Assembly (NCBI GenBank): GCA_022828595.1
Contig: JAKGHH010000008.1
Location: 23,862,378-23,926,377 of the forward strand
DNA from: Nelumbo lutea
Lineage: Eukaryota; Streptophyta; Magnoliopsida; Proteales; Nelumbonaceae
DNA: 64,000 bases
Direction: 5' to 3'
A program made the position numbers and the translations under genes. Every line of letters begins with the position of its first letter. Position 1 is the stretch's first letter. This document shows positions 1 through 12,600 of the stretch, in pieces. The notes under the pieces are model-generated. The model was not told the origin of the DNA, searched no databases, and saw only the letters and a program-made list of their open reading frames with translations.

Positions 1-606
1 TGGAATCTACAGACCCACACCAGCTAGTTGTTCAACTGACACTTCCCTGGTAGAAGCAACTGTGTGAAATTTTGTTTTTATAAGTTAAGGATGGCATTCA
101 TAATTAGGAAGTGTTTCACATGAAAAACCCGACATAATCATTTAATAGTGCTAGGATCTTATGCAGTGCCTAGAACATTTCTGTTCAAGGTACATATTTT
201 TTCTTTTGTAGGTAATATGGTATGGAAACCTTGAGCTTGATATTGTGAGACAGAATGCCATCCACTTTGTCATAGTTAATGTAGAGTATTGGGATATGTG
301 AGAAAAACTGAAAATGTTTTGCTATTTTTTCAAATTTTGTATGGCCCGTTACTTGTGTCTTATAATTTCCAAGATTTGAAATTTGCTGTAAATAACTATT
401 GCTGGTATTGATAATTTTTCTGCAATATGAAGTTGCAAGTTTAGGAATCATTATGCTACATAATGCATGTAGAAGCTAGTATTTTACTCCAGCAGCCTCA
501 TCGGATCCGTTTTTTCTTTAAATTATTTTATTTTGTTAGTCTTATCTGATCTTTTTTTTTTTTTTTATTTTATCTCAAGCAAATATTCTTTTCCTTCCCC
601 TTCCAG
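1..606 (+). other. Probable intron upstream of the POLAR-like exon
   Basis: No coding exon is recognised here. The stretch is AT-rich and ends in a long pyrimidine tract (about 550-606) with an AG acceptor at 605-606, directly before the exon at 607. The simplest reading is that the first exon or exons of the POLAR-like gene lie left of the window and this is intron. The minus-strand frame at 185-451 has no recognisable domain and is not called. Confidence 0.5.
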
Positions 607-3600
607 GAAAGCATATGAAGGATCTATCGTTCAACTTAGGTCTAGGAATTAGTCTGGCTTTTCTGGTTGCTGCAACAAAAAATGAATACTGTAAAATGAT
701 GGAGCTGCAGGCACAAATGGAAATGCTTCTTAAAGAAGCTAAAGATGGACTATGTTTGAGAGATGTAATCTCTAAGCAGTCTGATCCACATGATAATGTC
801 CCTTGTTTCACCGAAGAGTCACATGATGGTGGAAAGACGGATTACCATCTTTCTGTTCAAAATTGTGCATCATTTCAGCATCTGGTAGATTCTGAAATCA
901 CCATGGAATGTGATGAGTTTTCAAAATGTGATACACCCACAGGAGAAGGTATAGTGGGAATGGAAAAGCTGGGGGCAGAGCTTGAATCTGAATTGGAGCT
1001 TATGCAAATCAATTTGGATACTGGTGTTTTTATGAGGCATCCACAAGAGCAATTGAGAGAGGTATGAGGCACTGATAGCATATACCTTCTTTTCTTTTCC
1101 TTTTGAGTTCATCATATATCCTTTCTTTACGTGGATTGCTATTTCTTCCGTATTATATCCTGTTTAAATAAGTTTATAAAAAAAAGTCACCTCAGGCATG
1201 CTGACAATTGATATCTGCGACCCACCAGTGAAGGGTCTTCGTCTTTTCAAATTGTCCCATTTGTAAGTAGTTATCATATATTTCTTGATTCTAATGGGTT
1301 ACTGCCCATTGTAGGGGCATCCATCTCCTCTTATATAGCCTTTTTCCACTCAATTTTGGAAAGAGCCTTAGTGACATTCCTTAGGTATAGACACAAAAGC
1401 AAGAGAAGACAAGAAAACATAGTAGGATGATGGAAGGGAGTTATATGAGACGTGATGTGAAATGCAATGGGCCATGGGGGTGCACTTTTTCTTCCCCTTG
1501 CGAAGTGCAATAGGTGAAGGAATAGGAAACCATCATATGGACGCCCAAGATTGTGGAATAAAAGGGGGGAGGGGCGAATTTCAAAAATTTTTCTTTCCCT
1601 TCAACTGGGAATCGAATTCCCTATTTAGAAAATTATATTTTCAAGGATCATTCTTGAATCATAAATTGAACCAGATCTGAACCAAAAGGAGGAGAGAGAG
1701 ATAATACTTGATACAGAGAAATAATATCTCTCAACGGAGGTATTCACGCCCAAGGTAGAAACCAAAATCTGCTCCCACTTAAGATGGCGCAGTGTAGGGT
1801 GGAGCAGAATCAACAGTGTCCTTCCTAAGAACTTGATTCTTCCCAAGAATCACTTAGGCGGCTAGTGAATACAACTCCTACCAATCTTTTCTCCAAAAGA
1901 TTGGAATCAAGATCTGATCTTGATTTCTCCCAAGCAATGGAGATCGAACTGCTATAGGCGGCGGCTGCAGGAAGGAGGCGGCTAGAGAGAATTTGCAGGG
2001 TGCAGAATTCTCTCCTCTGTGATCTCATCTCTGAAGACAAGACTGTTGCTGGTGATTGTGTGTTTGGATGTCTAAAGGCTGTCGCCCCCTCTTCCTTTTA
2101 TAGACTTAAAGGGATCAACTCCTAATCCCATTAGGAGTTGCTAACCCAAATCATATCTGGATTAGAAGTCCCTTTAAGATAAGGGATAATCCTTATCTTA
2201 TCTGCAGATTAGATTAGCCAGCTCCTAATCTAATTAGGAAGTTTCCAAATCTAAATCTCATTTAGATCTTGGACTCTCTGAGTGGATAGGGTGTGGGCTC
2301 AATCCTATCAGCTGATCTTATCTCAGAATTCGCCCCTTAAAGACAAATCAAATTAGCCCAGTTCGAAATGGGATTAAGGCCCATTTAGGGTTATGTATTC
2401 ATTAAACCTTCCAAACTGTTGCCCAGTTGGGCTTCCTTGTATGGCGTGGGACCCAAACATTGATCTACACATCAGCCACATGGGTTCAGCCCAACCTTTG
2501 TTACAAGGCCTGGCCGAATACACTGTTATGGACAGTGCACCCCCTGAAACCCATCAGATGGGCTCTATGGGCCCAACACTTGCCCTAAGTGGTTCATGGG
2601 CCAAGCCACCTTGTAACACCTAGGGACTGTGGGCAGATGCAAGATTAGCCCATCAGGTATTATCCTTAATGACCTTACACTTAACCTCTCAGCCCATAAT
2701 GGTCATACATTGCCCGACAAGAGAGGACCTCTCCCTCGGCTGCAAGGAACAGTGTTGCACTCTCTCAAGTATGGATCCCGGGAATTAAAACATTTTGCAA
2801 ACATTTCAAAACCATAATATATATATACTTTTTATATCTCATATAAAATATATTTTGCAAAACAAGTCTCAACGATTGAAATCGGCTGTCGGCAGTCTTG
2901 GTTTCCATCAGTGAGAGTGCATCCCCGATCATTACCTTTGTCCGACAAAGGGGCTGATTCTGTCACTATGATCACCCACTCAGATGAATTCTTAGACTGT
3001 CCCAACATACCTAGGTTTTGACGTCGCTAAGGATCTCACTGATTGGTATATCAAAGACAGCCCAATCCGACACCTAGTGCAGTATCATAATCGAGTCTAG
3101 GGGTCGGGTGTAACTTTCCAGTTTTGCCCATCAATCTCCAAGGTCCAGGGCAATACTGGAAATCTGGTCCAGTTCAAAGATTCAATTAATCCCACACTGT
3201 ATGTGCCTAGGGTCTCACCCCGGTAGCTGAGACAAGCCACCCCAACCGATTTGGTGGCACCATAGTGTCAGCCTTATCAGGATAGGTCTCCCCAGACCGA
3301 CCCACTGGTTGTGAACATTGTAAACTAACACGAGTCTCATTAAGTGTCCAGTTTAAGGGTATTACACAGAAACATACCAAGGGAACATGAATCAAATATG
3401 CACTTTTATTCATTTACAATAAACTCATAAAGTACATCAATTTTGATTGAAGCTAAGGGCATACAAAACTGTCTAATAGTAGGAAGATCAATATCACAAG
3501 GAATTGAGGTATCGTTAATAGTAATAGGGACAATATCAGTAATAGGAACAATAGTTATACTTGGATCTATGACTAGTGAATCTGAAGTAGGATCAACTGA

Positions 3601-6600
3601 GAGTGGCATCAGTTCTTCTAGGGCATCAGAATCAGCCCTCATATGCTGCTGCCAAAAAAATTGAGAAGAGCAATGGAGAGGAGTTGGTAAATGAACTATA
3701 GAAGTTGGTGCAGGAGGAACTTTAGGAGTGGATAGAAGAGGAGGGGATGGCAAAGGAACAGAATAACTCTCCCCCTGAGGAGGAACAGAAGAACACTCCT
3801 CCTAAGAAAGAAGATCTAAAAAGAAAGTAGTGGACTCATAAAAGGTGACATCCATTGTAACAAAATGACTCCTAGACACAGGGTCTTAACAATAACACTG
3901 CTTCTGATGCAGAGCATATCCCAGGAAAACACACTTCTTAGCTTTAGGATCAAACTTAGGCCCCATTTGTTTACCGTTATCTTGGGGTGGGAAAGTTGGT
4001 TAATCCCATGTTCTTTTGCAAATGTATGTGGTTTAAAAGCTAAGCACTCTACAAGGCATACAATTAGTTATAAAGATTGCTGTGGAAACTGCATCCCCCC
4101 AAAAATGAACTGAAATAGAGTTAGCAATCGTAATGGTTCGAACCACTTCAGCAAGTTGTATATTCTTCCTTTCTGCCACCCCATTTTATTGGGGAGAATA
4201 GGTACATGAGTTTGATGAACAACTCCATACTTCACAAGATATGCAGCTAGAGTTTTTTATTTAAAAATACCGTGCAACTTTATTATATCTAAACACCTTA
4301 ATACATATGCCAAATTGAGTAAGAATCATCTGATGAAATTGATGAACAAGGGATGGAACCTCATCATGTGAGTGCATTAGATATAGCCAAGAATTGTGTG
4401 AATGATCATCAGCAAACAATAAAAAATATCTAAAACTACCCATGGAGGAGAAGCACTTTTGTTACTAGGGGAAAAATAATGTCTACAATGCTTCACCAAT
4501 TGACAACTTTCACACTCCAAACTAGACACTTTAATTGACTCAAATTGCTTAGAAAACAAAAGAGTCAATGAATGAAATTATAGATGATCCAATCGATTAT
4601 GCCACAACATAATCTCACTCACTGACTTGGACTCTCCAGAATTGCAACTAACATGATGACTTCGATGCCGAGGATGTATCTCTAGAAGCCTAAAAGGTAG
4701 ATCCCATTCACCTAATGACTGCTCCAAATCATCTTCCTTGACTCTAGATCCTAAAAGAACACAATGATCAGGAAAAAACGTTACTAAGCAATTCAAACTT
4801 TTGGTCAAACTACTCACAAAAAGGAGATTTGCATGCAATTTAGGTACATGTAAGGCCGAGGGAAAGGTAATGGTATTGGTCACCTTAATGGTGCCTCTAT
4901 CAACTATGGGTGCATATGAACCATTAGTGATGGAAACTCTATCCCTGCCAAAACATAACTGATAAGTAGAGGATATACTAGTCATGTGTCCTAGGGCTGC
5001 TGAGTCTATAATCCAAGGAGGTTCCTCCTTACCTGATATAGAAACATAATTGATAGTGGCATATGAACTACTTGTATAGGCATAATAAGAAGTAGAATGT
5101 CTACCACTAGAGGATTCCCCGCTATCAGTATCCTTTCGAGTTAGATGCCCATAATTCTCCAACTGGGCCTTAACAGTTGTAGTAGCAATAGACTCCATGG
5201 TTTCATCAATCACTGCAACATTGGCATTGCCCTTTTTGTTTCTGAGACAAGGTAGAATAAGATTAGGATGAAGTTTCCAGTGGGTGTCTCTACTATGTTT
5301 TGTTTTTTTCCGTAATCACACACCAAATACTTCTTCTCCTTATTCTCACCACTACCTCCCTTATCTCCACTAGGTCGGGGCTTAGTAGCACTACTAACCA
5401 TTGCTGTGGCTTCAAAAACAAAAGGTCGGAGCATGACATTCCTTCTACTTTCCTCCTTTGAAACAAGAGAATATGCTTGAAACATGTTCACACTATCACA
5501 AGAGAGAATATTTTGCCTGATGATGTTGTGTTCTGGGTTAAGTCTTGTCAAGAACTCAAAAACCCTAGTTGCCTCTACAAGCCTCTGATATGTGCTATCA
5601 TCCTTTGTACGTTGCCACTCAACAGTCTCCAAATGATCAATCTCATGCCACAAAGTCTTCAAGGATGATAAATAAACTGCTATTGACTTATCCCCTTGTT
5701 TCAAACTATTCACTTAACTCCTCAACTGGTAGGCACGATCCACATTCATACCCTGAGAATAAGTTTCCTTTGCACAATCCCAAATCTCCTTTGCAGTGTC
5801 TACACATATGAATTTTTTACTAATACGTTGCTGCATTGAGGTACATAACCAGGTCATCCCCTTATATTTTCTTGCATCCATTTTGCACACGATGTGTTTG
5901 AGGCCTTTAGCTTCTTTGTATCCCCAGTGGTATATCCCAATTTCCCTCTTACATCAATATCCATCTGTGCAGATTGAGCCCATTCTAGGTAGTTTGCACC
6001 CTCCAATTTCACAATGGTTATTATTCCTGCATTCTGGGTGTCTAGCACCTGCCAGAATCATCTTGTTATCACTAGGAGACTTCTGGTTACTCCGACCAGC
6101 AGCCATTGGTTTTCAAACAATCTCACCAAAAAAGGTCAAAGGAAAAGCTTCCAGATCAAATTGAACTGATTTCTGGAGCAAAAACAACAGCCCAGAAACA
6201 ACCTGGGAACCCAGTAGAAAGGGGAAATCGCACTCGAGAAGAGACACCCTGAAAAAAAAATCCTAAGCAGATCGATCTCATCCACCAAATTGTCCAAAGA
6301 GGTCAGAGACTGTTCCAGCAGCAGTTGATCCCCAAGAATATGTCAAGCAACCTCTGCAAAGGGTGTGTCTCTTGTTATCACTAGGAGACTTCTGGTTACT
6401 CCGACCAGCAGCCATTGGTTTTCAAACAATCTCACCAAAAAAGGTCAAAGGAAAAGCTTCTGGGTCAAATTGAACTGATTTCTGGAGCAAAAACAACAGC
6501 CCAGAAACAACCTGGGAACCCAGTAGAAAGGGGAAATCACACTCGAGAAGAGACACACCCTGAAAAAAAATCCTAAGCAGATCGATCTCATCCACCAAAT

Positions 6601-9600
6601 TGTCCAAAGAGGTCAGAGTTCCAGCAGCTGTCGATCCCCAAGAATATGTCAAACAACCTCTGCAAAGGGAATTGCCTATCCCAAGGAAGTCTAGAAAAGG
6701 ATTTTTACTGAAGAACCTACCCTTCTCTCTCTGATTGTTCTTGTTTTGGGCAGTTCTCCGAGTCCAGCATCTTGGGCAACAGCAAAAGAACTCCAAAAAA
6801 ACTAAGAATCAGGCTCCAAAATTGAGGGTGATCAGCCTTTTCCCTATTCCATGTAGTTGGCTGACCCTAAACCAGCATGGAACCCACTTCCAAGGCTTCA
6901 AACTTGGCTCCAATACCAAGTAGAAGTTTATATAACAGCACGAAATAAGAGAAAAAGGTGAAAACAGAAAAGAAAAGGTTTCAGCAGTAGGAGAGAAGAA
7001 AAGGAAAATAAAGAGAATAGAAGGAAGGAAAAGGGGGGTCATAAGTGTTGGGCTGTTGGCATTCTATTTATATTTATACTTTATCATGTGGCTAAAGTAC
7101 AAAGATTAATGAGCCCTTAGTAGGGCGGCTGTTAAAAAGCACTTATAAAAGCATAAAAAGTATTATGGGCCCAGGCCCAACAACTTATGGCAAATAAATA
7201 AAACTGAAATAAAAAACCATGAATGAATTGATTTAAATCTTTATTTATCAAAAAAATGAAAAAACAGTAGAAATCTAGGATGAATTCCTTGTGAAGAGAA
7301 AGAAGAAGAAGATGAAGAGTTTCAGCAGTAGAGAAGAAAAGAGAGGAAGGAAAGAGTGGGATGTTAACCAGAATTGAATTAGTTCTGGCCGCCAACCCCT
7401 CATTATATTTTATACTTAACTTAAAAGAATGAAAGATTACAAGAATGCCCTTAGTAGGGCGGCTACTAAAGTAGTTGAATAGTTACAACTTAAAAAACAT
7501 AAGCTAATGGGCCTAAAGCCCAACAACTTCTTAACTTAACAACTTAAAATAAGAAGAAAACAACTGGGCCCAATAACTAGAAATCGGCCCAACTCAACAC
7601 TCCCCTTCAAGTTGGGAGTAAATGTCACACATTCCCAACTTGCGTGGATCATGCTCCAACTTGTTCCTTGCAACACCTTTTGTGAGAACATCAACAAGCT
7701 ACATATCAAAAGCAATGTGTGGGAGACAAACTTCCCCAGAAGTCACCATTTCTTTGATGAAATGGCTATCCACTTCAATGTGCTTAGTTTGGTCATGCTG
7801 AACTGGGTTATGGGCAATGTTAATTGCTGCTTGGTTATCACAATACAACATCATAGGTTCTTCTGCCTGTACACCAATCTCTCCCAATAGGGAACGGATC
7901 CAAAGAAGTTCTGAAACTCCATGTGCCATGGCCTTGTATTCAGCTTCAACACTTGATCTTTCCACCATTGTCTGTTTCTTACTCTTCCATGAAATAAGGT
8001 TACCCCCAACATGGGTGCATACTCCTGAAGTAGATCTCCTATCATCAAGGCATCCTGCCCGATTTGCATCTGCATAAGCCTCTAGTTTCTGTTTATATTT
8101 TTTTACTTTTGTTATGTCTGTTATTGTACTCACTTATAGCAGGGGCACAATGGCCTTTTCCCTTCTTATTTCTGCTGCCCTATTTATATTATAATAAAAG
8201 CTAGTGCCGCCAACACTGTTACACTGCCAATCCCTTCTCTTCTCTTCTCCCTTCTCTCTTCTTCTTTTCTTCTCTTCTCTTCTCTTCCTCTTATTTCTGG
8301 CCGGCCACACTGTCAAGATGGTAATAGAGTGGGAATATTGACTGAGAGAACAAATCGAACAGACTTCACTCTTCCAACTTGTTGAATCTGGGCGGAATAG
8401 AGATCTGAATCTGGACTGAGGAAAACAAATCTACAACTAGTACAATCCTTCCTTTTTTTTCTTTTTCTTACCCTCCTTGGTCATGTACCAAGTGAAAAAA
8501 TCAATGAATCTGGGCTGCTGAATGCTGTCAGATCTTTATACCTTTGTTTTTCGGGATCGTGTGATCTTGTTCCTGTGTTAAGGCGATTGTAGGTCAAGGA
8601 TGACCTGTTATCTCACTTATTTGGCTTGATTATAAGTGTTAAGGATCTCTCTTGCTGATTAATGTTCTTAGACATTCTAGAAGTGTTGAATATGATAGGT
8701 GGAACCAAGAGAATAGTATGGTGATGTCTTGGCTCTTGGTTTCCATGCTGCCACAGGCAAGGAAGACTTTTATGTGGGCTGAAACTGCTTGTGAGATATG
8801 GGAACAAGCGAAGTCCACCTATTCAGAGCAGAGACACTATGACAAGATATATCATCTGCAAGCTGAATCCTCTACTTGCAAGCAGGGGGAGAGGAATCTC
8901 TCGATGTACCATTCTGATTTGACATCGATATGGAAAGAACTTGATCACTATCAGGATGTGAATTGGAAGTGTGATGAAGATGCAAAGGCGTATAAGTCAC
9001 TTGTATCTCAACAATGGGTCTTTGCCTTTCTCCTAGGGCTGAATCCTTCATATGAATTGTGTAGAAGGGGAGTCAGTTGCCCTAGCTGTTCGGGGAAATT
9101 CATATACTAATGTCGGAGGTGTTTTTAAAAAAGGTGACTCTTAGAAAAAAAACAGATGATAAGAGTAAACTTTGGTGCACTCACTGTCAGAAGACACGAC
9201 ACATAAGAGATACATGTTGGGATCTCCATGGAAAATCTAAATGGGCATGGGATTTGGGTAAGAAGTCAACACCTGATCAGGGCAAGAAACCAAGCCAATA
9301 GAATCAGAAAAAGTATAACTCAGCTAATATGGCATCGACAGAGACTAGTCCTTTGGTAACTCAGGAGAGGCATCTTAGTTCTGACCCTAAGGAAGAAATT
9401 ATCAACTCCTTTCGTGAACATTTGGAATTGTATGGTAGGACTCTCCGCCAGATGGATTTTGGTCCTACTCCCTCTACCTCCTTTGCGTCTACATCAGGTA
9501 ATGCTGCCACTACCTTCCATGTGTCATCTCATACCACTGATTCTCTTGGGTTATTGACTTCGGAGCCTCAAACTACATGACTGGTAAGTCAAATTTATTT

Positions 9601-12600
9601 CAGATATATAACCTTCTCTCTAGGAGAGATAAGGTGAAACTAGCTAATGGTTCTTTTTCTACCATAGCTGGCCGAGGTACCATATCTCTCCCACTTGGCC
9701 TTACCCTTCCTAATGTACTGCATGTTCCGAAATTACCTATTAATTTGTTGTCCATTAGTAGTATAGCTCACTCCTTGAACTGTTCAGTCACTTTTTTTCC
9801 GTCTTCATGTGTGTTTTAGGATTTGGCCTCGGGGAAGACGATTGGTAGAGGAAGCATGTTGGATGGTCTCTATGTGTTAGAGAATAAAGCTAGTCTTGTG
9901 GCTACAGAATCCATGAGTTTGTCAAGTGAGAGTCAAGCCTATTTATGGCATAGTCGTCTAGGTCATCTTTCTTTTGAGTCATTAAAAGTTATGTTTCCAA
10001 AGTTGTTTGAGTCCTTGTCAGTGTGTCAGACATGTCAATTGAGTAAACATTGTAGAAGTTCTTTACCTTTGCGAAATAAAAGATCTGAATTTCCACTTCA
10101 TATTGTTTATTTTGATGTTTGGGGCCCTGTTACTCTACCCACTGAGGCTGGATATAAGTACTTCATTACTTTGATTGATGATGATTCTAGATACACCTGG
10201 GTTTACCCTATGCGATCTCGAGATGAAGTGCCAAAAGTTGTGAAAGATTTTCAACGCATGGTGTTCACTCAGTTTCAAACGGAAATCCATATCTTCCAGT
10301 CGGACAATGCGAAGGAATACTTCCACAGTGATATCACAGAGTTTTTTGCTTCAAGTGGATCACTTCAGCGAAGCTCTTATGCTAGGACACCCCAACAAAA
10401 TGGTGTTGCTGAACGAAAGAATAGTCACCTTCTCGAAGTAGCTCGTGGCTTATTAATTCATATGAATGTGCCAAAACGTTTTTGGGTGGATGCAGTCTTG
10501 TGTGATACATACATCATCAACTGCATGCCCTCTCGGTTACTAGAGTATAAGGCCCCACATCAGCTTTTGTTTCCTACAGCTCCGTTGTCCACCATTCCTA
10601 TGCGTGTTTTTGGGTGTCGTTGCTTTGTCCATAGCCTGTCCCCTACTCGAGGTAAGCTTGATCCTCGGGCTATTCCCTGTGTTTTTCTTGGTTACCCTTT
10701 ATCTCAAAAAGGGTATCGCTGTTATGATCCTACCTTTCGTAAGTACTATGTCTCCATTGATGTATCCTTCTTTGAGAATCAACCTTTTTTCTCGGTTTCT
10801 CCTCAGGGGGAGAGTAGGGTTGAGGAGAAACAGGCGACTCAAACTCAACTACCTCCTTTACCCGATCCTCCTCCATTCCGGGTTTTTCATTTTCGCCATA
10901 AAAGCCAGTAGAGTTTAAGAGCCGTGGAACCTGACACTATGCAACCAACATCAACGGATTCACCAAAGGCAGATCTGTCTCATCATCTAGGTACACTTGC
11001 TCCTATTGATATGTCTGTTTCTCTAAATGTTGATTCACTTGTCATCAATGATCTTGATATTCCTATTGCTAAGAGAAAGGGTGTTAGGTCTTCTACCACT
11101 AATCATCCTATCTCTAATTTTGTGTCCTATGATCATGTTTCACTTTCATTCCGTGCATTCCTCTCTTCTATGGATAGTGTCCCCGTTCCTAAGAATGTGG
11201 CAGAAGCTTTGTCTAAACCTGAATGGACCGATGCAATGCAGGAAGAAATTGATGCTTTACACAAAAATGACACTTGGGAGTTGGTTGACCTTCCTAAGGA
11301 GAAGGAGCAAGTGGGGTGCAAGTGGGTGTTCATAGTGAAACACAAGACTGATGGAACTGTTGAAAGGTACAAGGATAGACTAGTAGTAAGAGGCTTTACA
11401 TAGGTATATGGAGTGGACTATGTAGAGACTTTTGCTCCAGTAGCCAAGATGAACTCTATCAGGATCCTTCTTTCATTGGCAACAAATCTTGACTGGGAAC
11501 TTCACCAATTGGACATAAAAAATGCTTTCTTGAATGGTGACTTGGAAGAGGAAGTGTACATGACCCAACTCCAGGGTTCTGTGCCAAAGGCAGTGAACAA
11601 AAGGTGTGTAGGTTAAAAAAATCTTTATATGGGTTGAAATAATCACCTCGGGCTTGGTTTAGTAAGTTCCATTTAGCAGTTCAACAGATGGGGTTCAAAC
11701 AATGCCAGTCAGATCACACACTATTTGTCAAAAGAGATGAAGGGAAAATTGCAGCCCTTATTGTGTATGTGGATGACATAGTGGTCACAGGAGATTGGGA
11801 GGCTGAAATACGGAGACTAAAAAAATTCTTAGCCACTCAATTTGAGGTGAAAGATCTAGGCCCCTTACGTTATTTCCTTGAAATTGAAGTTGCCCGCTCT
11901 CACAAGGGCATCTTTATTTCCCAACGGAAATATGTACTAGATCTACTAGAAGATACAAGCAAGTTGGGGGTAAAACCAATTGACTCACCAATTGAATCTA
12001 ATCATCATCTAGGAGACAATTAGGGAGAGTTTTTGAAAGATGTGAAGAAGTTCTAGAGACTCGTAGGGAGACTTTTGTATTTGTCTATGACCAGGCTTGA
12101 TATTGCTTATGTAGTGGGTGTCCTTAATCAGTTCATGCACAATCCTAGGACAACTCGCTTTGAAGCTGCAGAGAGGATCCTGAGATACCTCTAGAAGTTT
12201 TCCAGAGCTGGTTTGTTGTTCCAGAAACATGGTCACTTAAAGGTGGAAGTATATACTGATGCAGATTGGGCAAGAGCAGTCAATGATCGAAAGTCTACCA
12301 GTGGGTATTGTGCCTTTGTAGGAGGAAACCTGGTCACATAGAGAAGTAAAAAACAATGTGTGGTGGCTAGATCTAGTGCTGAAGTAGAGTATAGAGCTAT
12401 GTCTCATGGGGTTGCTGAAATCATGTGGATAAGAAATTTGTTAGGTGAATTGGGTTTTGCAGTGAGCAATCCTATGTCCCTCTACTGTGACAATAAAGCT
12501 GCCATCAATATTGCTGCTAATCCAGTCCTACATGATAGGACGAAACACATTGAAGTGGACAAGCATTTTATTATAGAGAAACTTGTAAATGGAGAAGTGT

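Larger units (their letters stand above)
3406..7265 (-). mobile_element. Copia element C, decayed, 5' part only
   Basis: In minus-strand order it holds a 5' LTR (7265-6919), a primer-binding-like site (6918-6907), a duplicated leader (6678-6061), gag (about 6048-5210), protease and integrase (5213-3960) and the proline/serine-rich linker (3753-3406). Reverse transcriptase and RNase H are absent, as is a recognisable 3' LTR. It belongs to the same family as element A: the LTR end (AGTAGAA on plus), the GGGCGGCT-containing LTR core and the gag and integrase peptides correspond. It has many stops and small deletions, so it is probably the oldest of the three Copia copies here. Confidence 0.75.

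Noticed and set aside
615..617. ATG as start of the POLAR-like protein
   Set aside because: An intron acceptor sits eight bases before it, the exon begins with a split codon, and family members have an N-terminal part before this segment.
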